The notes below the pieces were generated by a model. That model did not search any database and was not told where the DNA came from. It saw only the letters and a program-made list of their open reading frames with translations. From NCBI GenBank assembly GCA_910578185.1, contig CAJTPN010000008.1:62001-126000 (forward strand): DNA of 64,000 nucleotides, written 5' to 3'. How positions within the stretch are numbered: the stretch's first letter is position 1; each line of letters opens with the position of its first letter. This DNA comes from an uncultured Acetatifactor sp. (GTDB lineage: Bacteria; Bacillota; Clostridia; Lachnospirales; Lachnospiraceae). Shown here in pieces: positions 52,295 to 60,957 of the stretch. A program made the position numbers and the translations under genes.

Positions 52295-54483
52295 ATCACA
52301 TCCACCTTTTGGCTTCGAAACTCCTCCGTCACTGTCACGGTTTCAAGCCTACAGGCGCGATCGGCCTCCATTTGGGGCCATTTTTCAAGAAAGATCTCTG
52401 TATTTTTATGCAGCGCATGTACCTTCACAGTCAGCTTCCCGGGGAAACCAAAATATCCAAGGCTCAATGGTACCTGCTGCCCCGTATAAAAGTGATCGTT
52501 GATCTTTTCTCCCCCGCAATAAATTTCCATCCCAAATCCTGCATACGCAAGCCATAGCAGCGTATCCCTGCCGGATAAACGCTCCCGGGACACAGTCGGT
52601 ATCCCCTGACCCTTCGTGCCACACACATCCTTTTCACAGTGATAGTTTATGGTAATCTCATATACGGCTGTTTCCTCATCCTCCCCCACTTTTGTAAACA
52701 CTGCCTCCGCAGGCTCGCATTCCACCTTCCTCTCATATATGTGCATACGGCCTTCCATGCCCTTTTTTACAAATCCTTCAGGTAATTCCTGCAGCTTTGG
52801 CCAGGCAAGTATCCTGGTAACCGCCCCTCCGGTGACCACAAGTTTTCCGTCCTGCTCCCACACATAATTGTCGCTGATAATCAGATAATCTCTTTCCAAT
52901 GTCACTTTCCAGGCATTCAGCGCCTGTGCCCTTGACAGGTGCAGAATATCCGCTCTGACATCCCCCTTCCAGCTGTATGCCGGTTCATAGTCTCCGTAAA
53001 ACACATAAGTACTGCCGGAGGCATTCCCCACATGCCCTTTTTCCGTCTTACCTAAGAGCGCATTTCTCCCGTCCCCATCTTTCAGCACGCAATAGGGCGT
53101 GGCCAGAGCGGATATCAGCACTGCCTCCCCCAGTCTCATGTTATAGGGGAAAAAGCCATATTGGCCGCTTTCCACATCGACCGGCGGGAAGCTTATCTCA
53201 CCCTGATCCGTAATTCCCTTAAACACCACATGCTTATGAGCGTCCATGGTGCGGCGCCGCTGATAATTATTAAAAAACACATAGCCATGGGTGCCGTCAT
53301 GTCTGCAGGATTTCCTCAAGGTATGCATATCCTCCGGCTTCACATTCTCCGGGTCAATGGATGCAGGAAGCGTGGCCAAATCAGAACCGAAATCCTTGAG
53401 AAATCCGGCCAGCAGTTTAATCTCCCTGCAGGTATCGGAAATGGTGCCATATTGACGAATGGGCGCGTTAAAATCGTAATTGATCTCCGGCAGGTCGTTG
53501 GCATAACCCGTAGCCCTGCTCTCTTGCAAAGTTGAAAACTTACCCTTAGGATTACTGCCCCCATGGTACATATAATACCCCAAAAGCGCTACACCGCTTG
53601 CAAGCTTGGTGGTGGACATTGCACCGATATCCCTGCCTTCCGCCACAGGTCTCCTGTGGCTTGTAACCTGGATCCCTCCACCCAATTCCGCAGTAAGATA
53701 CGGGAATTTGGACTCGTCAAAGGTCACCGCCCCTTCCACATGATGATCACAGGCAATCAAGGCATCGTTGCGCACATGGCTTATGATGTAATTGGTATTG
53801 GCGGAAAGCTCTCCCGTACTCCTATCCCATGGAGCCTCACAGTATCCTCCCATCACCGGCAGCGCATCCCCGATACAGGCGCCGCCCCAGCCTGTTGCGG
53901 TATACAATGGTACACAAAATCCAATCTCCTTTGCCATGGTCATCAAAGTACGCATGTGAGCCTCTCCTTCATTCCCCCGCAAACCGCCCACATGCCCATA
54001 TTCATTCTCCAGCTGGACGCCGATCACAGGCCCGCCGTCTGCGTCCATCAGCCCCTTGACCTGCCGGAAAATCTGTTCCCAGAACTTTCTCACATAGGAT
54101 AAATAGACTTCATCATCACTGCGAAGTCTCACCCCTTCTTTTCCCAATCCAATCACCCAATCAGGGAACCCGCCGTTACGGCATTCCCCATGAGCCCATG
54201 GTCCTAAACGCAGGAATACTTTCAGGCCCACCCTGCCGCATAGCTCCACAAAGCGCCTCAAATCTCTGCACCCTGAGAAATCAAAAATCCCCTTTTCCTC
54301 CTCGTGATGAATCCAAAATATGTAAGTGGACACAATGGATACGCCCCCTGCCCTGATCTTATACAGGGATTCCTCCCACAATTCCTCATTGTACCGACTG
54401 TAATGCATTTCCCCCATCACAGGAAACCACGGCAGCCCGTCTCTCAACAGGTATTGACTGTTATAGCCATAATCCGTACTCAT
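52282..54483 (-). CDS. GH35 beta-galactosidase, cytosolic
   Basis: This 733-residue retaining glycosidase releases terminal beta-galactose. The opening LLRDGLPWFPVMGEMHYSRY is the GH35 start; the acid/base Glu is E161 in QLENEYG and the nucleophile is in LTAELGGG. C-terminal beta-sandwiches complete the family layout. The start at 54483 has GGAGG eight bases upstream and fits family length; an in-frame Met at 54582 would overlap the preceding gene and lacks a good ribosome site. No signal peptide is seen. The C-terminal MSAL and stop lie inside repeat element A. Confidence 0.9.
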   Translation of the reverse strand: MSTDYGYNSQYLLRDGLPWFPVMGEMHYSRYNEELWEESLYKIRAGGVSIVSTYIFWIHHEEEKGIFDFSGCRDLRRFVELCGRVGLKVFLRLGPWAHGECRNGGFPDWVIGLGKEGVRLRSDDEVYLSYVRKFWEQIFRQVKGLMDADGGPVIGVQLENEYGHVGGLRGNEGEAHMRTLMTMAKEIGFCVPLYTATGWGGACIGDALPVMGGYCEAPWDRSTGELSANTNYIISHVRNDALIACDHHVEGAVTFDESKFPYLTAELGGGIQVTSHRRPVAEGRDIGAMSTTKLASGVALLGYYMYHGGSNPKGKFSTLQESRATGYANDLPEINYDFNAPIRQYGTISDTCREIKLLAGFLKDFGSDLATLPASIDPENVKPEDMHTLRKSCRHDGTHGYVFFNNYQRRRTMDAHKHVVFKGITDQGEISFPPVDVESGQYGFFPYNMRLGEAVLISALATPYCVLKDGDGRNALLGKTEKGHVGNASGSTYVFYGDYEPAYSWKGDVRADILHLSRAQALNAWKVTLERDYLIISDNYVWEQDGKLVVTGGAVTRILAWPKLQELPEGFVKKGMEGRMHIYERKVECEPAEAVFTKVGEDEETAVYEITINYHCEKDVCGTKGQGIPTVSRERLSGRDTLLWLAYAGFGMEIYCGGEKINDHFYTGQQVPLSLGYFGFPGKLTVKVHALHKNTEIFLEKWPQMEADRACRLETVTVTEEFRSQKVDVMSAL

Positions 54484-54566
54484 ATCCAAATCCTCCATTC
54501 GATTTTCTCCTGCCATAATGAATACCGGTTCTACACTTTCCGCTTCCTTCTCCTTAAGAACCATCT

Positions 54567-55583
54567 TTATTCTGCTTCCCATCCACTCTCGCTTCGCCCG
54601 AAGCCACTTCCGATATCTGCATGCAGATACGCAATGATATCAGGAGCAATATTGCAGACCGTATTCAATGCGCATACCGTTAAATTCTCCGCATTATTTA
54701 CGTATTCATCTGATTCGTCTCCGACAAAAAATCGCCAGCCGCTGTCCGGAAAGGCCTCATCCGGCTCTTCACAGTACATATAGCCGACCCTCTCTTCCTC
54801 CAGAGCTTTCTTGGTAATAATGCACCCAGGATTCCCATTCAGAAGATGTACCCATTCTCTCTCTTGGGGAACATACCACTTATTTCTGTTCCATGCCCCC
54901 TCTTTTCCCAACAGATGTGCCAGTATATTCCGGTTGATCTCAAAAAAAGATTTCACATCGGAATCGCTTCTGCCCATTTCATACAGCGCTCCGCACATGC
55001 AGCTCATCCCATACTCTACATAGGAATGATAAAATACCTGCGCCTGACGCACCCAATCGTCCGTCAATTCCCAAAATGCATCTTCAGAAAGGATGCCACA
55101 GGCCACAGCGCTTCTGCAAAGACCTATTTTTTCATTGATATCCCACGCGTATAACCCCTTTTCCTTCACCAGCGGATAAAAATTCTCCGCCAGCTCTCTG
55201 CATCGCATAAATACCTTCCGTCCTTCAGGATTTAACCGTTCCATGTCAAATAGGGGAGCTCCGACCCAAAATGTCATAAACTGCTCATATTCTTCTCCTC
55301 CGGAATACAGGGTATTACATGCTTCTTCCAGACTTTTTTCGTCTTTCACGCCAAAAAGCCCGGCCAAGTGCTCCCTGGCCTGCACGATCCCATTTTTATC
55401 CTCAATATGATATAACTTCTCATATCCCATATGCTTCTGAATACCCGGGACCTTCCTGCAAGCCGAAATTCCGCCCAGCAAAAGTGTAAACTCCTTCCTG
55501 TCCACTTCCCTGGCATTTTCATTTACCGGAATCCTCTCATATTCGGCTTTTAGCTGTTCCAATTCTCTCACAATTCGTTCCAT
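54567..55583 (-). CDS. DUF1266-DUF2185 (Imm33-like) fusion protein
   Basis: This is a 338-residue cytosolic protein. Residues about 110-215 fit DUF1266: LYAWDINEKIGLCRSAV, ACGILSEDAFWEL, VFYHSYVEYGMS. Residues about 250-330 fit DUF2185/Imm33: VGYMYCEEPDEAFPDSGWRFF, GDESDEYVNNAENL, DIIAYLHADIGSGF. Both domains are best known as immunity or accessory proteins of polymorphic toxin systems, but no toxin gene is adjacent. The start at 55583 has GGAGGT six bases upstream. It precedes GH35 by 83 bp in the same direction and so probably shares a transcript with the two glycosidases. Confidence 0.78.
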   Translation of the reverse strand: MERIVRELEQLKAEYERIPVNENAREVDRKEFTLLLGGISACRKVPGIQKHMGYEKLYHIEDKNGIVQAREHLAGLFGVKDEKSLEEACNTLYSGGEEYEQFMTFWVGAPLFDMERLNPEGRKVFMRCRELAENFYPLVKEKGLYAWDINEKIGLCRSAVACGILSEDAFWELTDDWVRQAQVFYHSYVEYGMSCMCGALYEMGRSDSDVKSFFEINRNILAHLLGKEGAWNRNKWYVPQEREWVHLLNGNPGCIITKKALEEERVGYMYCEEPDEAFPDSGWRFFVGDESDEYVNNAENLTVCALNTVCNIAPDIIAYLHADIGSGFGRSESGWEAE

Positions 55584-55685
55584 GACGCACCTCCGCATTT
55601 TTATATAAATATAATTTTAACGCTCCCGCCTGCTGTCCCAATATCCACACCCAAACGGAAAGGATATAACACAAACCGCTCTTAT

Positions 55686-55712
55686 AAAAAAAGGGCTTTC
55701 CGCAGAAAGCCC
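55686..55712 (-). terminator. Rho-independent terminator of the GH3 gene
   Basis: A perfect 8-bp stem GGGCTTTC / GAAAGCCC with a 4-nt loop is followed by seven T on the minus strand, 26 bp past the stop. A textbook terminator. Confidence 0.92.
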
Positions 55713-55738
55713 CTCAAAACAATGGCACATTCTCACTC

Positions 55739-57115
55739 TCAATCCATCGTATCCGCATACTTAATCTTGTAAATCCGTCTCAGCGCATCGTTGATGCGTT
55801 CCTCCGATATATGTCCGTTTCTGACAGCCTCCATGACGCCGTTATAAGCCTTGTCAAAATCCTCCGGCATCAAAAGCATATCGCAGCCTGCCAACAATGC
55901 CATAACCGCAGCTTCGTCCGCGCCATAATAGTTGGAAATCGCCGCCATATTCAATGCATCCGTAATGATAATTCCATTGAAACCCATCTGCCGTCTCAAT
56001 ATATCCGTAACCAAGGCTTCAGAAAAAATACAGGGTTCATTATTACCCGTAAGACCTGGCGCCTCCATATGGCTGACCATGACCATTTCTGCTCCCGCGT
56101 TTATACCGTCTTGAAATACTACAAACTCCTCCGCCCAAAACTGCTCCGCACTTCTGTCTGTGGATACTTTTCCTTCATGTGTATCCGCTGTGGTGCTGCC
56201 GATCCCGGGAAAATGTTTCAGACATGACGTCACTCCCTGCTCCTTTAGTCCGTTCATCATGGATATGACAAATCCGGATACCGCAGCGGCATCTGCGCCG
56301 TAAGATCGAGCCTCCATCACGCTCCCCTCCACATTTGCCAGATCCGCCACCGGTGCAAAGTCCAGATTAAATCCGATTCCCGCCAAAGAACTTCCTATGG
56401 TAACACCCGCCTGATATGCTTTATCCGTATCTTTTGTGGCGCCAATCACTCCGGCACCCTCTACCTTAGGACCGATTCCGGCGGAAGCAATCCTTGCAAC
56501 GCTGCCCCCTTCCTCGTCCACTGCCAAAAAAAGAGGATATTTTGCATATTCCATAGTATTGTGAAGCATCTCTTTCAACTGTTCTTCCGACTGAATATTA
56601 TTGCCAAAATAGACAATTCCACCTACCGCATATTTCGCCAGTGCCTGTCGGGTGGTTTCTCCCGCCCTCACCGCATTATCAACACCTGTAATGGCTTCCG
56701 GCGTCACAATAAACAAACCTGCTACCTTTTCCTCCAGCGTCATCACTTCGATTCTGGCGTCAATCTCCTCATTCAGTTTTTCTTCCGGCGTTGGCTCTAC
56801 AACTTCCGGTGTCGGCTCCGGTGTTGGGCTAGCTTCTTCCGACGGCACTGTTTCATCAGGAATATCCTGTTTGTCACTATCCTGAGACTGCTGACTGCTC
56901 TCATTTTCCACTCCGTCCTGTTCCTTCTGCCCGTCCTGATCACTCTTCTCCTGAGATTTGCTATACTGTGTCACATAATTTATCCCATAAACAATTCCTG
57001 TCGCAGCCGCCACTACCAAGATAATCATCACCACATATACCACAATCTGATTCCTGATCCGCCTTTTCCTTCTGGCTTCCCTTTTTTCCTGCTGCCTCTG
57101 TATCTTATCGTCCAT
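55739..57115 (-). CDS. Membrane-anchored GH3 beta-N-acetylhexosaminidase (NagZ-like)
   Basis: This 458-residue protein has a basic N-terminus, one TM helix (about 23-45), an acidic Ser/Pro/Glu linker (about 52-115) and a GH3 barrel outside the cell. The NagZ-type motif reads KHFPGIGSTTADTH: the Asp-His dyad is present, but the usual PGHG is PGIG. The nucleophile Asp is in IITDALNM. The enzyme would remove N-acetylglucosamine from muropeptides or glycans at the cell surface. It has a strong promoter at 57343 with a leader of about 220 nt. Confidence 0.9.
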   Translation of the reverse strand: MDDKIQRQQEKREARRKRRIRNQIVVYVVMIILVVAAATGIVYGINYVTQYSKSQEKSDQDGQKEQDGVENESSQQSQDSDKQDIPDETVPSEEASPTPEPTPEVVEPTPEEKLNEEIDARIEVMTLEEKVAGLFIVTPEAITGVDNAVRAGETTRQALAKYAVGGIVYFGNNIQSEEQLKEMLHNTMEYAKYPLFLAVDEEGGSVARIASAGIGPKVEGAGVIGATKDTDKAYQAGVTIGSSLAGIGFNLDFAPVADLANVEGSVMEARSYGADAAAVSGFVISMMNGLKEQGVTSCLKHFPGIGSTTADTHEGKVSTDRSAEQFWAEEFVVFQDGINAGAEMVMVSHMEAPGLTGNNEPCIFSEALVTDILRRQMGFNGIIITDALNMAAISNYYGADEAAVMALLAGCDMLLMPEDFDKAYNGVMEAVRNGHISEERINDALRRIYKIKYADTMD

Positions 57116-57342
57116 ATGTATCCTCGCCCATACTACTCTTTTTCTTTATCATAACCTATCTCAAAGCTTTTTTCCATAATATTTGCAAAAGAAAGTAAAA
57201 AACTTACACATAAAGAAAGGAAATGAACTATTACGCCCATTTCCTTATCTTTTCTCCACCTCATCCTCTGTGTATCATCTCTTTAGCATATATTTTACAT
57301 TTGCGTTTTCAATTCTTCTGTACTTTAATGGATGATACCTTT

Positions 57343-57371
57343 ATTATATTGATTCATTAGTCTTCTGTCAA
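57343..57371 (-). promoter_or_regulatory. Consensus sigma-A promoter of the GH3 gene
   Basis: On the minus strand, perfect -35 TTGACA (57366-57371), 17 bp, and perfect -10 TATAAT (57343-57348). The leader of about 220 nt contains an inverted repeat GTATCATC / GATGATAC and a hairpin AGGAAATG / CATTTCCT followed by T-rich sequence, which could act as an attenuator. No known riboswitch motif was recognised. Confidence 0.85.
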
Positions 57372-57406
57372 CAGATACTGACAAATTTCCAATAATTTCA
57401 TGTTAT

Positions 57407-59107
57407 TTACTGCTTATCCAACACGAACTGCCCCACCAGTTCATCCAATATAGTAGCCTGCGCGGACAATTCTTCGCTGGTTGCCGAGGCCTCCTCTGCG
57501 GTTGCCGCATTGCTCTGTACCACCTCAGAAATCTGATTGATCCCCGTCTCCACCTGACGCATTGCCTCGGTCTGATCCTCCACCATAACCTTAAGTCCTT
57601 TGGAGAACTCCGCAATCTGCTGGATTCCTTCCACCACGGAACCGATGGCACTTGAGGCACGTTGCGCAGCATGATTTCCTTCCGCAACTTCCTTCAAGGA
57701 GCTTTCGATCAATTCTCTGGTATCCACTGCCGCTTTGGCACTTTGATCCGCCAATTCCCTGATCTCAGCTGCAACCACTGCAAAGCCCCGGCCTGATTCC
57801 CCTGCCCTTGCCGCCTCAATGGATGCGTTCAGTGACAACAGGTTTGTCTGAGATGCAATGGACTCGATCTCGGAAATAATATTGCCGATCTTCATGGAAG
57901 CGTTGTTGATCCGCTCCATAGCCGCCATCATAGTATTCATTTCTTCCTGGCTGTTATCCGCCTGAGCCGCATATTGCTGCGCCTTTTCAAAGGAATCTTC
58001 CGCGCGCTCCGCACTCTTTTCCATAGTTTCGGTCACATCCGAAATGGTGGCATGCAATTCCTGTACCGCACTTGCCTGCTCCGTAGCACCCTCCGCCAGG
58101 CTTTGTGACGCCTTGGCCAGATCGTCGGATCCTGCAGATACCTGATTGGAAGCTTCCCCAATGGAGATCAATGTCTCGGTCATCTGCTCACGCAGCCCCT
58201 TCATAGCATCATACAGCTTCCTGAAATCTCCCGTATACTTTTCCTTGACCTTGGTTCTGACCGCATAGTTTCCGCCTGCCATTTCTCCTAGGAGTTCCCC
58301 GATATCCTGAATGATCACATTCAGATTGTCCGCCATCTCTATGGCGTCTTTTCCCATGAATTCCACTTCGTCTCCGGTCTCTATCACCGGGAATGGAGAC
58401 GTAAGATCTCCCGATGCAAACGTCTTGAGTCTCTCGCCCAGCTTGCCCAGGGGATCCGCAATAGACATTGCCATCTTCTTTCCCAGCTTTGTGGAAAATA
58501 TCAGCGTTCCCACTATAATGGCAAGAAATACCACTGTTACAATCCATTCCATGATCATCAGCTGCACAGACAGGCTGTTACCTTCGGTGACCTTTACCTC
58601 CAGAAGGCTTTCCATTTTTTCATAGATACTATTGTATGCGCCTGTCAACTGATTCAGTGCCTTATCCTGAGCCTGTCTTCCAAACTCCGGATCTGACGAA
58701 ATTCCAAGACTCATAATCTCGGCGTCCAGCTTCCAGTACGCGTCCAGTTCCGCTTTGATGTCGTCATAGGTTTGCCTGCCATCCTCCGACACAATCGTCT
58801 TTTCGATCTGATTAAAATTTTGCTCAAAGGACGCCTTTCTATCATCATGCTGTTTTACCACCGAGTTAACCGCTTCCTCATCATCATAGCCGATAGCCGC
58901 GCGAAGCGCCGATCTGACCTCCGCAAAATCAAACATTGCCTTGCCGATATCACCCTGGGCAAACCCAAAATTTTTCAAGGCGTAAGAATATCTTCCCGAC
59001 ACAACCATCAGCGCGACCAGACACAATACTGCCACCGCCGCCATAATTGCCGACACCTTGAAAAAAGAACCGGTAAGCTTTTTTTCAATATTTTCTTTTT
59101 TGTTCAT
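57407..59107 (-). CDS. Methyl-accepting chemotaxis protein, four-helix-bundle sensor
   Basis: This 566-residue chemoreceptor has TM1 (about 15-37), a helical extracellular 4HB_MCP-type sensor (about 40-180), TM2 (about 185-208), a HAMP plus further linker segment, and the signalling hairpin with tip IASQTNLLSLNASIEAARAGESGRGF (in pieces). The start at 59107 follows AAAGGA; an upstream in-frame codon at 59134 has no ribosome site. No clear terminator follows, and the GH3 promoter starts 36 bp after the stop. Confidence 0.94.
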   Translation of the reverse strand: MNKKENIEKKLTGSFFKVSAIMAAVAVLCLVALMVVSGRYSYALKNFGFAQGDIGKAMFDFAEVRSALRAAIGYDDEEAVNSVVKQHDDRKASFEQNFNQIEKTIVSEDGRQTYDDIKAELDAYWKLDAEIMSLGISSDPEFGRQAQDKALNQLTGAYNSIYEKMESLLEVKVTEGNSLSVQLMIMEWIVTVVFLAIIVGTLIFSTKLGKKMAMSIADPLGKLGERLKTFASGDLTSPFPVIETGDEVEFMGKDAIEMADNLNVIIQDIGELLGEMAGGNYAVRTKVKEKYTGDFRKLYDAMKGLREQMTETLISIGEASNQVSAGSDDLAKASQSLAEGATEQASAVQELHATISDVTETMEKSAERAEDSFEKAQQYAAQADNSQEEMNTMMAAMERINNASMKIGNIISEIESIASQTNLLSLNASIEAARAGESGRGFAVVAAEIRELADQSAKAAVDTRELIESSLKEVAEGNHAAQRASSAIGSVVEGIQQIAEFSKGLKVMVEDQTEAMRQVETGINQISEVVQSNAATAEEASATSEELSAQATILDELVGQFVLDKQ

Positions 59108-59224
59108 GATTCCTTTCTCCTCTCCGTTTGTCAACAGATTCTACCTGACCCGTTCATGAATGGTTTACACCTATCCGGTAATACTATTTACTTTTGATAT
59201 GTTTGGAATTTCTACTAAAAACGT

Positions 59225-59275
59225 CCCATATTATGTAAGTTGAAAACACCCGTTCTCAATCTCACATAATATGGG
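59225..59275. other. Perfect long-loop hairpin in A/T-rich gap
   Basis: The 12-bp arms CCCATATTATGT / ACATAATATGGG enclose a 27-nt loop. The gap 59108-59533 is much more A/T-rich than its surroundings from about 59200 to 59470. A 60-codon plus-strand frame (59278-59460) has no ribosome site and no recognisable domain. It may be a decayed mobile-element end, but no transposase remnant could be identified. Confidence 0.5.
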
Positions 59276-59471
59276 GCTTGATTAGGAATGTACAAATTCT
59301 AAATATGTTGATAAAAAGATGTGAAAAGCGTCAAGTATCATCTAATACCATTATAAACCATTTGGTCAAAAATTCAATAGCAAAGACAATATTGGACAAT
59401 AAATATCCATGCAATTTTGATGTTTCTTATCAAAATATAGAAAAATTTTACCCCCCCTAAAAAATTATCTG

Positions 59472-59509
59472 AAAAAGGATGCTGGAAAGACCACTCTTCC
59501 AAGCATCCT
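59472..59509 (-). terminator. Terminator of the threonine-branch cluster
   Basis: The stem AGGATGC / GCATCCT extends with TGGAA / TTCCA (one bulge) and is followed by five T on the minus strand, 25 bp after the aspartokinase stop. Confidence 0.85.
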
Positions 59510-59533
59510 CTCTTCAAGTCCCCTTCAGAACTC

Positions 59534-60853
59534 CTACAGTTTTGTCAATACAAAAATATCATAAATTGCTTTGATTGCAGCTTCAAAATCCTCATTTGCC
59601 ACACCGATGATAATATTCAGCTCCGAAGATCCCTGGTCAATCATTTTAACATTCACATTGGCATGGGCAAGCGCGGAAAAAATTCTTCCCGCCGTTCCTC
59701 TGGTGGACTTCATCCCCCTTCCCACCACAGCCACAAGCGCCAGATCCGACTCAATTTCAATGGCGTCCGGCTTTGCAAGTCTGTGGATTCCCGCAACCAC
59801 CTTCTGCTCTTTGTGCATAAATTCATCCTGATGCACATATACGGTCAGGGTATCGATTCCTGAGGGCACATGTTCAAAAGCAATTCCATTTTCCTCAAAG
59901 GCCTGCAAAACCTTCCTGCCAAAACCAACCTCGGTGTTCATCATATCCTTTTCAATATTGACCGAACAAAAACCTTTTTTTCCCGCTATACCGGTTATCA
60001 CATATTTTGACTTCTGACAGGTGCTTCCCACAATCCATGTGCCGTTATCTTTAGGGGCATTGGTGTTTCGGATATTGATGGGAATCCCCTCCTGACGCAC
60101 CGGAAAAATGGCGTCCTCGTGAAGAACGGTTGCTCCCATATAAGAAAGTTCACGCAATTCCTTATAAGTGATCACGTCAATCCCTTTGGGATTGTCTATG
60201 ATTCTCGGATCCGCTATCAAAAATCCCGATACGTCCGTCCAGTTTTCATAGACGTCTACCTTAGCCGCCTTCGCCACAATAGAACCCGTCACATCGGAAC
60301 CGCCCCTGGAAAAGGTTTTGACCTTCCCGTCCGGAAGCGCACCATAGAACCCGGGAATTACCGCACCCTGGCATTTTTCAAGTCTTGCCGAAAGCACCCT
60401 GTTGGTCTTATCCGCATCAAAGCTTCCGCCTTCGTCAAAAAAGATCACCGTTGCGGCGTCAATAAACTCAAATCCCAGATATGCCGCCATGATAATTCCA
60501 TTCAGATATTCTCCCCTGGAAGCCGCATAATTGCTTCCGGCTTTCTGTTTGAAATTATTTTCTATCAGCGCAAATTCATCCTGCAGATCAAGTGAGAGCG
60601 CAAGACCGTCTATGATCTCCTGAAACCTGGCCTTAATAGCCTTAAGCTCTTCGTCAAAGCCGCAGTCTCTCTCCGCAAGATCATAACATGCATACAGCAT
60701 ATCCGTCACCTTGCTGTCTTTTTGAAAACGTTTACCCGGTGCGGAAGGCACCACATATTTCCTGCTTTCATCGCTCCGTATGATATCTCCTGCCTTTTTA
60801 AACTGCTCTGCACTTGCCAGAGAGCTTCCTCCGAATTTCACTACCTTAGCCAT
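59534..60853 (-). CDS. lysC: Aspartokinase
   Basis: This 439-residue enzyme phosphorylates aspartate, the first step to lysine, threonine and methionine. The N-terminal VVKFGGSSLA and FSRGGSDVTGS are the kinase signatures. Two ACT domains at the C-terminus (about 300-439; ITGIAGKKGFCSVNI, VAVVGRGMKSTRGTAGRIFSALA, in pieces) give feedback control. This is the Clostridia single-chain form, not the alpha/beta overlapping type. RBS: GAGGAG. It is last in the ACT-hom-apgM-lysC series. Confidence 0.95.
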   Translation of the reverse strand: MAKVVKFGGSSLASAEQFKKAGDIIRSDESRKYVVPSAPGKRFQKDSKVTDMLYACYDLAERDCGFDEELKAIKARFQEIIDGLALSLDLQDEFALIENNFKQKAGSNYAASRGEYLNGIIMAAYLGFEFIDAATVIFFDEGGSFDADKTNRVLSARLEKCQGAVIPGFYGALPDGKVKTFSRGGSDVTGSIVAKAAKVDVYENWTDVSGFLIADPRIIDNPKGIDVITYKELRELSYMGATVLHEDAIFPVRQEGIPINIRNTNAPKDNGTWIVGSTCQKSKYVITGIAGKKGFCSVNIEKDMMNTEVGFGRKVLQAFEENGIAFEHVPSGIDTLTVYVHQDEFMHKEQKVVAGIHRLAKPDAIEIESDLALVAVVGRGMKSTRGTAGRIFSALAHANVNVKMIDQGSSELNIIIGVANEDFEAAIKAIYDIFVLTKL

Positions 60854-60957
60854 TTTCCACTCCTCACCTTTTTATAGCGATTTCAATCAAATACCCTCTC
60901 AGACAGTCCCGGAACCGCTTTCCACACCCGCCGCCCCTTCTGACAAGGGTAATCCAT

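Noticed and set aside
57130..57270. 43-codon frame in the GH3 leader
   Set aside because: Its start codon abuts the only candidate ribosome site and no domain is visible; not convincing as a leader peptide.
59115..59200. Sigma-D (flagellar) promoter for the second chemoreceptor
   Set aside because: A TAAA and a GATA are present but the spacing is wrong; no reliable promoter could be assigned.
59278..59460. 60-codon plus-strand frame in the A/T-rich gap
   Set aside because: No ribosome site, biased composition and no recognisable domain; could be a decayed gene but cannot be supported.
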